Assembly (NCBI GenBank): GCA_002070115.1
Contig: MWCO01000057.1
Span: 1-40,655 of the forward strand
Length of the DNA stretch: 40,655 bases
Direction of reading: 5' to 3'
Origin: Deltaproteobacteria bacterium ADurb.Bin207
GTDB taxonomy: Bacteria > Myxococcota_A > Polyangia > Polyangiales > Polyangiaceae
The position numbers and the translations under genes are program-made. Below the pieces are notes generated by a model that was given only the letters and a program-made list of their open reading frames with translations, was not told the DNA's origin and ran no database searches. Of this stretch, positions 33,213 to 40,655 are shown one piece after another. How positions within the stretch are numbered: position 1 is the stretch's first letter; each line of letters begins with the position of its first letter.

Positions 33213-33241
33213 TCCGGATCCGGATGATGATCGGATCATCA
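33213..33241. promoter_or_regulatory. Two adjacent palindromes in the ftsQ-ftsA gap
   Basis: TCCGGATCCGGA (33213-33224) is a perfect 12-base palindrome. It is followed directly by an inverted repeat with 8-base arms around a single central base (33225-33241, TGATGATC G GATCATCA). The pair lies about 140 bases upstream of the ftsA start. There is no T run, so a terminator is unlikely; a dimeric regulator site is possible. Confidence 0.4.
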
Positions 33242-33262
33242 ATATCTGCCGAGATTTGTCGT

Positions 33263-34207
33263 TCATCGCATCCTCACCACCACCCGTTCGGGATGCGCTT
33301 CGTTGTCCAAAAACACGATGGCCGGATCGCCTTTTTGCTTTTTTTGAACCTCTTGAATGACCCGCGCCGCCTGCAACACCTTCCGTGGATACGGAGAACG
33401 CCCCATCTCCAGCGTTATCGCGCTTCGTCCTACCACCATGCGCAACGAGCCATCATCCGCAATCCCGATCTCCTGAATGGGATGCTGCTGCACAGGCCCT
33501 CGCGACGCATACTGCGCCATCAGTTCCAACGCCGAACGCACCCGGCTCACCGCAAGCTTCCGATCGTTGGCCACCAACGAAGATGTCAGACCGGTAATGA
33601 CGATCAAGCCGATCGGATCATCGGCTTCCAACTTTTTGAATAGCTCCCCTTCCGGCGTGCAGAGGTACAAGTCCGCATCGACCGCAACGACCGCCGCGGC
33701 TTCTCGCTCCGTCAACGTAATCGTCAACGTGGCGGGAAGTTGTCGCTCTACCTGCGCCGTGGCAACCCACGGATCCAACAACAACCGATTGCGCGCCGCC
33801 TCGAGGTCCACCGAGAAAACATTCATTCCGACACGCAAACCAGCAGCCTCGGATATTTGCTCGGGGGAACGCCGCACTGCCCCATCGATCCGAATGGTCT
33901 TCACCGCAAAACGCGGACTCGACACCACATGCTGCTTGATTCCCCAAGCCAGCGCGATGGACGAGGCCACCACGAACACGATGCTTGCCGCCGCTCGCAA
34001 GCCGGAAAGCCTGGCCCGAAACCCTCCCGCCCACGATCGCAACCGTCCTGCCCTGGGCTTTTTCGTGGACCCCTTCCCCTCGTTTCCCGCGTTTCGAGAT
34101 GATGCGGCCGAAGCCTGTCCCTCGGCAGGCGCAACACGCCGGTTGGATGGCAACACGCTGGGACGGCTCGGCTCCTCCGTCGTCGATGACCTTTTTCGGC
34201 CTATCAT
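33263..34207 (-). CDS. ftsQ: Cell division protein FtsQ
   Basis: A 314-residue bitopic membrane protein of the divisome, linking FtsA/FtsZ events to wall synthesis with FtsB and FtsL. A basic, Ser/Ala-rich cytoplasmic tail (about 1-65) precedes a transmembrane helix (about 72-92), then the POTRA domain (FAVKTIRIDGAVRRSPEQI, AAGLRVGMNVFSVDLEAAR, DPWVATAQVERQLPATLTITLTERE) and the FtsQ beta domain ending VFLDNEAHPERVVVRM. The ATG at 34207 has AAGGAG upstream; the first in-frame GTG (34213) sits on that site and is less likely. It follows murC by 13 bases. Confidence 0.94.
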   Translation of the reverse strand: MIGRKRSSTTEEPSRPSVLPSNRRVAPAEGQASAASSRNAGNEGKGSTKKPRAGRLRSWAGGFRARLSGLRAAASIVFVVASSIALAWGIKQHVVSSPRFAVKTIRIDGAVRRSPEQISEAAGLRVGMNVFSVDLEAARNRLLLDPWVATAQVERQLPATLTITLTEREAAAVVAVDADLYLCTPEGELFKKLEADDPIGLIVITGLTSSLVANDRKLAVSRVRSALELMAQYASRGPVQQHPIQEIGIADDGSLRMVVGRSAITLEMGRSPYPRKVLQAARVIQEVQKKQKGDPAIVFLDNEAHPERVVVRMR

Positions 34208-34220
34208 GCCCACTCCTTAC

Positions 34221-35615
34221 TCATCCCTCGTCGGCCCCATCCTCGGCTTCCAGACGACGCCCCAATTCGCGAATGCTTTGGTTGATATCCCCCGCTCCCT
34301 GCGCAATCACGACGTCGCCCCGAAGAACCAATTTCTGTAAGAAATCCGGTATGTTATCCTTGTTCTGGACATAGTGTACGCGTTGGTGGCCGTGCTCACG
34401 AAGAGCCTTCGCCAACAGTTGCCCCGATACCCCCGCAATGGGAGTCTCGCCCGCGGGGTAAATCTCCGTGACCACCACCACGTCCGCCAGGTTGAACGAC
34501 GTGACGAATTGTTCGAAAAGATCGCGCGTTCGCGTGTATCGGTGAGGCTGAAAGACAACGACCAATCGTCGGTCATAGCCAGCCCGCGCCGCTTCCAACG
34601 TCGCCCGAATCTCCGCGGGATGGTGCCCGTAATCGTCGATGAGCGTGACGCCTTTGGCCTCCCCCACCACGGTGAAACGTCGCGCAACTCCTTCGAAATC
34701 CGCCAACGATTGCTGAATCACATCGAGCGGCACGGCAAGTTCATCGGCCACGGCAATGGTGGCCAAACAGTTCAAGACATTGTGTCGCCCAGGCATACGC
34801 ACCGAATAATTTCCCAGCAGTTCCCCCTGCTTGAGCACCTTGAAGCGCATTTCCGTTCCGACGGCCTTCACGTCCTTCGCCCGATAATCAGCCTGCGGGG
34901 AAAAACCGTAGGTCGTATGCCGTCGTCGCACCGCCGGCAGGATGCTCTGCACATCGGGATGGTCCAGGCACAAGATGGCAAGCCCATAAAACGGCACGCG
35001 GGAACAGAATTGGATGAACGCTTCTTTGATCCGTTCGTGACTGCCCCAATAGTCCAAGTGCTCCGGGTCGATGTTGGTCACCACGGCGATGGTGGGCGAA
35101 AGAAGCAAAAACGAGCCGTCCGATTCATCGGCTTCCGCCACCATCAAGTCGCCAGCACCGAGTTTGGCGTTGGAGCCCAACGCCGCCATTTTTCCACCCA
35201 CCGCCACGGTGGGATCGAACCCCGCGGCGCGCAACACCGTGGCTACCAACGAGGTAGTCGTGGTTTTTCCATGAGAACCAGCAACCGCCACACCGTATTT
35301 GACGCGCATCAGTTCCGCGAGCAGCTCGGCCCGGGCAATCACCGGAATGCCGCTGGTAAGCGCTTCGACCAACTCCGGATTGTCCGGCTTGATCGCACTC
35401 GAATACACCACCACATCGCTGCCCACGATATTGGCGGCCCGATGCCCGATGTGGATCTTCACCCCAAGGGCGTCGAGCCGTTGCGTGGTGCTGTTTGGCT
35501 TGAGATCCGAGCCGCTCACCTCAAACCCGAGGGCATGAACGATTTCGGCAAGACCGCTCATGCCGATTCCGCCAATCCCGACGAAGTGAATCTGTCGAAC
35601 ACGACCACGAAACAT
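34221..35615 (-). CDS. murC: UDP-N-acetylmuramate--L-alanine ligase
   Basis: A 464-residue Mur ligase adding L-alanine to UDP-MurNAc. It shows the N-terminal HFVGIGGIGMSGLAEI, the P-loop GSHGKTTTT, EADESDGSFL, the VVTNIDPEHLDYWG stretch, YGHHPAEI and the FQPHRYTRTR signature. The ATG at 35615 shares one base with the murG stop (TGATG) and has GGAGG upstream; a TTG one codon earlier also lies in frame. ftsQ follows directly: murB and ddl, which are often placed here, are absent. Confidence 0.97.
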   Translation of the reverse strand: MFRGRVRQIHFVGIGGIGMSGLAEIVHALGFEVSGSDLKPNSTTQRLDALGVKIHIGHRAANIVGSDVVVYSSAIKPDNPELVEALTSGIPVIARAELLAELMRVKYGVAVAGSHGKTTTTSLVATVLRAAGFDPTVAVGGKMAALGSNAKLGAGDLMVAEADESDGSFLLLSPTIAVVTNIDPEHLDYWGSHERIKEAFIQFCSRVPFYGLAILCLDHPDVQSILPAVRRRHTTYGFSPQADYRAKDVKAVGTEMRFKVLKQGELLGNYSVRMPGRHNVLNCLATIAVADELAVPLDVIQQSLADFEGVARRFTVVGEAKGVTLIDDYGHHPAEIRATLEAARAGYDRRLVVVFQPHRYTRTRDLFEQFVTSFNLADVVVVTEIYPAGETPIAGVSGQLLAKALREHGHQRVHYVQNKDNIPDFLQKLVLRGDVVIAQGAGDINQSIRELGRRLEAEDGADEG

Positions 35616-36706
35616 CAAAGAACCTCCGCGAGATGGAGCAAATCGTCCGCAATGGCCGCCGCCGCTTCGGAACGTCCATGCGCTCTGGCCCGGTCGGCCA
35701 TCCGCCTTCGAGCCTTTTCATCGTTGGCCAGACGCACCAGGTGGTCGGCGAGCACGGTGGGCGAAGCATCGCTCGAGGGGATGCAAATCGCCGCACCGTC
35801 GCTTTCCAGCGCCCGGGCGTTATGAAGTTGGTGGTCCCCCGCGGCAAAAGGATAAGGCACCAACAACGAGGGCCTGCCGATCGCACAGGTTTCCGCCAAA
35901 GCACTGGCTCCCGCGCGTTGGATCACCAGGTCCGCGCGAGCCAAAGCCCTAGGCACGTCGTCAATGAACGGCACGACCCGCACCGCATCGCGCAGTCCCG
36001 CCCGCTCATAGGTTTGCTCGACTTCCGCCGTCCGATCATGGCCGCTTTGATGCACCACGTGCAAAACGCTTTTCGTTCGCTCCCGCGCCAACCCCACGGC
36101 CTGAGGCACATTTCGATTCAACGTCACGGCCCCTTGGCTTCCCCCAAGCACGAGGATATGAAACTGATCGGGCGTGGGCTCGTAGGCTTGCGGCTCGAAA
36201 CCCGAGCGCAACGGTACGCCGGTGTTTCGCACCACCGACTTTCTAAACCAGCGTTTTGCTTGTGGAAACGCCAGATAGGCGCGGTGAGCGAAAGGTGCCA
36301 GAAGCAGGTTAGCGAGACCCAATACGCTGTTGGGCTCGAGCAAAGCCAGGGGAATTCCTTTCGTTCGCGCGGCAAGGGAGACAGGCCCCGCGGCGTACCC
36401 TCCCAACGATAGAACGGCTTTCGGTTGGACCTGAGATACAAGCCTGTGAGCCGCCGGAAGTGACTCGGCCGCTCGCACGATACCCCGAGCCGCCCCACGC
36501 CATCCCCCACCTTTGATGGGAAGAATGTCGAGCAACTCGAGACGCTCGCCCCGCTGCCCCAAAATCCGAGATTCCATTCCCCGCGCCGTGCCCACGAACA
36601 CGATCTGGGTATCGCTTCGCCGCGCCCGTATCGCTTGCGCCACGGCCAAGAGCGGAAAAATATGGCCGCCGGTTCCGCCTCCCGCAAAGAGCAACGAGAC
36701 GCTCAC
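35615..36706 (-). CDS. murG: UDP-GlcNAc--lipid I N-acetylglucosaminyltransferase
   Basis: A 363-residue GT-B glycosyltransferase that turns lipid I into lipid II at the inner membrane. It has the MurG N-terminal loop FAGGGTGGHIFP, then VLSLGGYAAGP, LLEPNSVLGLANLL, HILVLGGSQGA and IQRAGASALAETCAIGRPSLLVPYPFAAGDHQLHNA (the donor-binding signature). It starts at an ATG overlapping the ftsW stop (ATGA at 36703-36706) and ends overlapping murC. Confidence 0.97.
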   Translation of the reverse strand: MSVSLLFAGGGTGGHIFPLLAVAQAIRARRSDTQIVFVGTARGMESRILGQRGERLELLDILPIKGGGWRGAARGIVRAAESLPAAHRLVSQVQPKAVLSLGGYAAGPVSLAARTKGIPLALLEPNSVLGLANLLLAPFAHRAYLAFPQAKRWFRKSVVRNTGVPLRSGFEPQAYEPTPDQFHILVLGGSQGAVTLNRNVPQAVGLARERTKSVLHVVHQSGHDRTAEVEQTYERAGLRDAVRVVPFIDDVPRALARADLVIQRAGASALAETCAIGRPSLLVPYPFAAGDHQLHNARALESDGAAICIPSSDASPTVLADHLVRLANDEKARRRMADRARAHGRSEAAAAIADDLLHLAEVL

Positions 36707-37917
36707 CCCGCGCCCTCCTGAGCAGAAACCATAAGAATTTCGCTCGCTTCCGCATCTTCCGGGACAGTGCGCGCAGGCTCCACTTCTTGCCTCTGGGTAC
36801 GCGGTCTGGAGATATTGAGCAGCACCCCCGCCGCCGCTGCATTCACCAAAAGCGAAGACCCACCGTAACTGATGAACGGCAAGGTCAACCCTTTGGTCGG
36901 AAGAATCGCCATCGCCACGGCCATGTTGACCAGAGCCTGAATCCCCAACATCGATGAGATCCCGAACGCCAAGTAGGAACCAAAGTCGTCGGAAGCCCGG
37001 AACGCAGCCCTCACGCCTCTTGCCACGATGAGCAAAAACACACTGGCGAGACCCAGCACGCCGATGAAGCCGAGTTCCTCTCCAATGATGGCCGCAATGA
37101 AGTCGTTATGCGCCTCCGGCAGGTAAAGCACCTGAAGCCCTTTTCCCAAACCCAACCCCGTGATCTCGCCGGAACCGAAGCTCATCACCGATTGGAAAGG
37201 CTGGTAGGCGGAACCCTGCCGATGTTTGGCGATATCGAGGTAGGCGGTAAGCCGAGCCATACGATAGCCCTGGCTCATGACGAGCTGAACACCGATGGCT
37301 ATCACCGCAATGAGTCCCCCGAAAAGATAGGCCATTCGCGCCCCGGCAACGAATAGCAATGCGAAGGTGAGAAAAGCGATGACCACGGCGGAGCCGAAAT
37401 CCGGTTGCTTCAAGCACAGCAGGATGAGGCCTCCAGCCATGAGCACATGGGGAATGAATCCCACCGTGAAAGAGCGCACCTTGTCTGCTTTTTTCGCGAG
37501 GGAATAGGCCAACCACACGACGAGGGCCAGTTTGGCCATCTCGGCGGGTTGAATGAGAATGGGCCCAACGGTCAGCCAACGCGCCGCGCCGCCGCGACGC
37601 ACCCCCATCCCAATGACCGTCAGAATCATGAGCACCGTGACGCTACCCAGCACGGGATAGGTCAGCCGTCGAAGCCGATGGTAGTCGATGTAGCTCACGG
37701 CCCCCATGACCCCTAACCCTGCGATTCCAAACATGAATTGGCGTTTGAGAAAGTGTTCGGGGTCGTGATATCGGACGGTGGCTTCGATGGCGCTGGCGCT
37801 GTAAACCATCACGATACCGAAGCCGACGAGGGCGATGATGGTGGCGGCGAGCACGGGGTCGACCGCGCCCACCTGGGTCTGGTCGGCAGCACCCATTCGC
37901 TTTCGCAACCAGCTCAT
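36703..37917 (-). CDS. ftsW: Peptidoglycan glycosyltransferase FtsW
   Basis: A 404-residue polytopic SEDS protein that polymerises lipid II at the septum. There are about ten hydrophobic segments; typical stretches are MVYSASAIEA, FLKRQFMFGI, QPAEMAKLALVVWLAY, LKQPDFGSAVVIAFLTF, YQPFQSVMSFGSGEITGLGLGKG, LPEAHNDFIAAIIGEELGFIG, and GLTLPFISYGGSSL. The C-terminal tail is charged and cytoplasmic. Overlaps with murD and murG (ATGA) keep the ligases, flippase/polymerase and transferase in one message. Confidence 0.96.
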   Translation of the reverse strand: MSWLRKRMGAADQTQVGAVDPVLAATIIALVGFGIVMVYSASAIEATVRYHDPEHFLKRQFMFGIAGLGVMGAVSYIDYHRLRRLTYPVLGSVTVLMILTVIGMGVRRGGAARWLTVGPILIQPAEMAKLALVVWLAYSLAKKADKVRSFTVGFIPHVLMAGGLILLCLKQPDFGSAVVIAFLTFALLFVAGARMAYLFGGLIAVIAIGVQLVMSQGYRMARLTAYLDIAKHRQGSAYQPFQSVMSFGSGEITGLGLGKGLQVLYLPEAHNDFIAAIIGEELGFIGVLGLASVFLLIVARGVRAAFRASDDFGSYLAFGISSMLGIQALVNMAVAMAILPTKGLTLPFISYGGSSLLVNAAAAGVLLNISRPRTQRQEVEPARTVPEDAEASEILMVSAQEGAG

Positions 37918-39257
37918 GGGGCCTCCTTTCCGTGTGATTTCATTAGGTTATGAACGGCGGAGCGGAATACTTCCCCACGGTGCGCGTAGTCTTTGAACAT
38001 ATCGTAGCTCGAACAAGCCGGACTCAGCAGCACCGCATCACCAGACAAGGCAGCTTGCTTGGCAATCCGAACGGCGTCGTCCATGTCCGAAGCCCGAAAC
38101 GTGGGCACCGCATCCGCCACCGCCTCGGCAATCCGGTCGGCGGCTTCGCCGATGAGCACCACCGCACGTCCGCGCTCCCGCAACACCTGTACCAACGGTT
38201 CATAACTTCCTTGTTTGTCTCTTCCTCCGGCGATCAGCACCACACGCCGGGCCGTCAAGCCCCGCAGGGCCGCCACCGAAGCTCCCACGTTCGTGCCCTT
38301 CGAGTCGTTGTAATAGCTCACGCCCTGCATTTCGGCGACAAACTGCATTCGATGATGCAAGCCTTCGAACGAAACGAGGCCCCGCTCGACCGACTCGGCG
38401 CTGGCACCGAGCGCCGCCGCCATGGCAATCGCCGCGCAAGCATTCAACACATTATGCTGGCCCGGCAACGCTATGCGGGAAAGCGCAAATCGCCAACCCT
38501 TCTGCGAGTGAATGATCTCGCCCTGTTCCGGTCGAACGTCCCCGCCAGGGCCAAACGTCACGATCCGCGCGCGTCCCCGCGCCGCCTGTTTGGCACAAAT
38601 GAGGTCGCCCGCCGGCACAACCGCCACGTCCTCGGGCCCCATGTTCCGAAATACATTGCCTTTGGCCTCGGCGTATTGTTCCAAACTCGCGTACCGATCG
38701 AGGTGATCGTCGGTCACGTTCAACAACGCCGCCGCGCGAGGATGCAACGTGGGAACTCGCTCCGCCTGAAAGCTCGAAACCTCGAGGATGACACAATCCC
38801 AGCGCTCATCGACATGACAGGAAAAAGGCGTTCCGAGGTTGCCTCCCACGAAAACCTTGCCGCGGTCTTGCACCATTTGCCCCAACCAACTGGTGACGGT
38901 GCTTTTGCCATTCGTTCCTCCAATCACGCCCAGGGGCGCATGAAGGAATCGGCAAGCGAGTTCCAGTTCCCCAATGACCTGCACGCCTGCGCGCTCCGCT
39001 TGAAAAAGCTCGGCAAACGGTGGCACACCCGGAGACATCACCACGATATCGGCATCTTTCCACACCAATCCTTCATGCCCCCCCAGCACCAAACGAGCGC
39101 CCTGGTTCTCCAATTCGAGGATATCGTTGGCAACGGCCGCCCGTTCGAGCCGGTCGGTAGCGGTAACCCGCGCTCCACGAGACAGGCAAAGCCGCGCGGC
39201 CGCGATACCACTTCGACCGAGCCCCACGACGATCACCCGCTTGTCTCGTAGATCCAT
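37914..39257 (-). CDS. murD: UDP-N-acetylmuramoyl-L-alanine--D-glutamate ligase
   Basis: A 447-residue Mur ligase adding D-glutamate. It shows the N-terminal VIVVGLGRSGIAAARL, DIVVMSPGVPPFAELF, the P-loop GTNGKSTVTS, ILEVSSFQAERV, LNVTDDHLDRYASLEQYAEAK, and YNDSKGTNVGASVAAL. The in-frame extension to 39362 overlaps mraY and is unlike the family, so the ATG at 39257 with AAGGA upstream is taken. It overlaps ftsW by four bases. Confidence 0.97.
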   Translation of the reverse strand: MDLRDKRVIVVGLGRSGIAAARLCLSRGARVTATDRLERAAVANDILELENQGARLVLGGHEGLVWKDADIVVMSPGVPPFAELFQAERAGVQVIGELELACRFLHAPLGVIGGTNGKSTVTSWLGQMVQDRGKVFVGGNLGTPFSCHVDERWDCVILEVSSFQAERVPTLHPRAAALLNVTDDHLDRYASLEQYAEAKGNVFRNMGPEDVAVVPAGDLICAKQAARGRARIVTFGPGGDVRPEQGEIIHSQKGWRFALSRIALPGQHNVLNACAAIAMAAALGASAESVERGLVSFEGLHHRMQFVAEMQGVSYYNDSKGTNVGASVAALRGLTARRVVLIAGGRDKQGSYEPLVQVLRERGRAVVLIGEAADRIAEAVADAVPTFRASDMDDAVRIAKQAALSGDAVLLSPACSSYDMFKDYAHRGEVFRSAVHNLMKSHGKEAP

Positions 39258-39274
39258 GCTTTTCAATTCCTTTT

Positions 39275-40405
39275 TCACCGCAGTTTGAGAGACGACAGGC
39301 TCACCAAGGCGAGCAGCACGGAAATGATCCAGAACCGGACGATGACCCGTGGCTCCGGCCATCCCTTCTTTTCGAAGTGATGGTGGATGGGAGCCATGAG
39401 AAAGACACGTTTACCCGTGAGTTTGAATGAAACGACTTGGGTGACCACGCTCACGGTTTCCAGCACCATGACGCCGCCCAACACGATGCTTAGCAGCTCG
39501 TTTTTGGTGAATACCGCGAGCATTCCAAGCCCACCGCCCAGCGCCAGCGAGCCCACATCCCCCATGAATACCTGCGCGGGATACGTGTTGTACCAAAGGA
39601 AACCCGTACCCGCTCCCACCATGGCACCACAATACACGGCGAGTTCCGATGCGCTTTGCAAGGGGGGAATGTCCAAGTACTTGGCGACGGAAAAGCCGAA
39701 GAAAACCGCACCGGCCACGTAGGAAAGGAATAAGTAGGCGCTGGCGTTGATGAGCACCGGACCGATCGCAAGCCCATCGAGGCCATCGGTAAGGTTGACC
39801 GCGTTGGACCAGGCCACCACCACCAGCACCGCAAACACCACGTACACCGCGACGGGCAGGGTGATGGGGTATTTGTTGAAAGCCATAAACGGAACCGACA
39901 ACCGGGTTCGAATCTCGAGCCAATCGGCAGGAAGCCCCTCCGTCCACACGAACGTGTAGCCAATGGCCGCCCCCGCTATCAAAAACTGCCCCAATAGCTT
40001 GTATTTTCCCGCAAGCCCCCCCGAGCTTTTTCGCTTCAGCTTCAAGTAGTCATCGAGATACCCAATCATCCCGTAGCCGACCGTCACCGCCGTCGTCGCC
40101 AAGACGAACGGATTTCTCACATCGCACCACAACATCGTGGGCACCAACAAACACAGCAAAATCAGAGCGCCCCCCATGGTGGGGGTGCCCGCTTTGGATA
40201 GATGACTTTCGGGACCATCTTGCCGAACCACTTGGCCTATTTGCTTTCGCTGCAATTCCCGAATGAACCAAGGAGCCAATAAGAAAGCGAGAACCATCGC
40301 GGTGATGGTGGCGGCAATCACGCGAAAGGGGATGTATCGCAACACGTTGAGCCAGGTCAAAAACGAGGCTTCTCCGCGCAAGGAATACAAAAGCTCGTAG
40401 ATCAT
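39275..40405 (-). CDS. mraY: Phospho-N-acetylmuramoyl-pentapeptide transferase
   Basis: A 376-residue polytopic enzyme that transfers phospho-MurNAc-pentapeptide to undecaprenyl phosphate, forming lipid I. Signatures are GTPTMGGALIL, the catalytic IGYLDDYLK, SNAVNLTDGLDGLAIG, VFMGDVGSLALGG and MAPIHHHFEKKGWPE. Several long hydrophobic helices separate these. The ATG at 40405 overlaps the murF stop (ATGA), making it preferable to the in-frame codon at 40426. murD follows 17 bases downstream. Confidence 0.98.
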   Translation of the reverse strand: MIYELLYSLRGEASFLTWLNVLRYIPFRVIAATITAMVLAFLLAPWFIRELQRKQIGQVVRQDGPESHLSKAGTPTMGGALILLCLLVPTMLWCDVRNPFVLATTAVTVGYGMIGYLDDYLKLKRKSSGGLAGKYKLLGQFLIAGAAIGYTFVWTEGLPADWLEIRTRLSVPFMAFNKYPITLPVAVYVVFAVLVVVAWSNAVNLTDGLDGLAIGPVLINASAYLFLSYVAGAVFFGFSVAKYLDIPPLQSASELAVYCGAMVGAGTGFLWYNTYPAQVFMGDVGSLALGGGLGMLAVFTKNELLSIVLGGVMVLETVSVVTQVVSFKLTGKRVFLMAPIHHHFEKKGWPEPRVIVRFWIISVLLALVSLSSLKLR

Positions 40406-40655
40406 GCGCTTTGCCCCTCCCCCCATGCCTCCAAGGCTCCCACGACATGCTCGAGCGCAACCCCTCGCGACCCTTTCACCAGAATCACATCCTTGCCTCC
40501 TATCCGTTCAAGAACCGCCGCCACCGCACGCTCCGCGTCGTCGACAAACACCGCGTTGGCTCCTAGCGCCCGGGCTTGCTCCGCCATGAACCAGGCATCC
40601 ACCGCCGGATCGGGATGGGTGGCAAAGATGGAGGTGAATGCACGGCTGCTGCGCA
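40402..40655 (-). CDS. murF: UDP-N-acetylmuramoyl-tripeptide--D-alanyl-D-alanine ligase, C-terminal part
   Basis: The last 84 codons of murF; the rest lies beyond the right window edge. The frame is open through base 40655 and contains the C-terminal domain pattern DAWFMAEQARALGAN, VLERIGGKDVILVKGSRGVALEHVV, where VKGSRxxxLExVV is typical of MurF. Its stop overlaps the mraY start. It adds D-Ala-D-Ala to complete the UDP-MurNAc-pentapeptide. Confidence 0.92.
   Translation of the reverse strand, partial: RSSRAFTSIFATHPDPAVDAWFMAEQARALGANAVFVDDAERAVAAVLERIGGKDVILVKGSRGVALEHVVGALEAWGEGQSA

Overview
The window comes from a Gram-negative bacterium with a moderately GC-rich genome. The likeliest source is a member of Myxococcota or a related deltaproteobacterial lineage. 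Pointers are the cysteine- and aspartate-rich MopE-type metal-binding repeats, a SUMF1-domain lipoprotein with a glycine-rich linker, a PASTA-less Ser/Thr kinase, an ECF sigma operon with a transmembrane partner, and many small secreted lipoproteins. This assignment is inferred from gene style only. No rRNA, tRNA, CRISPR array, transposase or integrase was recognised.

Layout. (1) 1-5900 is an accessory region: a decayed SUMF1-domain remnant, an SDR of the peroxisomal multifunctional-enzyme type whose catalytic residues are all replaced, a GMP synthase of the long (human-like) type whose glutamine amidotransferase domain has lost Cys-His-Glu, and a SUMF1 lipoprotein flanked by diverged direct repeats. 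(2) 5901-12971 is the most distinctive block. A ThiF/E1-like adenylating enzyme is divergent from a tightly packed operon of ABC ATPase, HlyD/DevB-like adaptor, FeeM-like N-acyltransferase, Ser/Thr kinase and two paralogous DevC/FtsX-type permeases. I read it as a possible locus for making and exporting an N-acylated small molecule or lipid under kinase control. A nitroreductase-like gene at 17.5-18.6 kb may belong to the same chemistry. (3) 13100-17366 is a minus-strand operon: outer-membrane-type protein, ECF sigma factor, membrane-anchored partner, MopE-like lipoprotein. (4) 18944-22762 holds a short DsbD, two small lipoproteins, a TPR protein and glyQ without glyS. (5) 22955-26226 is the conserved rpmH-rnpA-yidD-yidC-khpB operon. 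(6) 26383-29164 is a small operon (SCP2-like, FAD oxidase, secreted protein), followed by a lone hydE. (7) 30435-40655 is the division and cell wall cluster in the order murF-mraY-murD-ftsW-murG-murC-ftsQ-ftsA-ftsZ on the minus strand, with no murB or ddl between murC and ftsQ.

The housekeeping genes are densely packed with many 1-4 base ATGA or TGATG overlaps, which implies translational coupling. The accessory genes at the left have longer, repeat-bearing gaps. The strongest leads for new biology are the ThiF/FeeM/DevABC/kinase locus and the two neighbouring proteins (SDR and GMP synthase) with missing catalytic residues.
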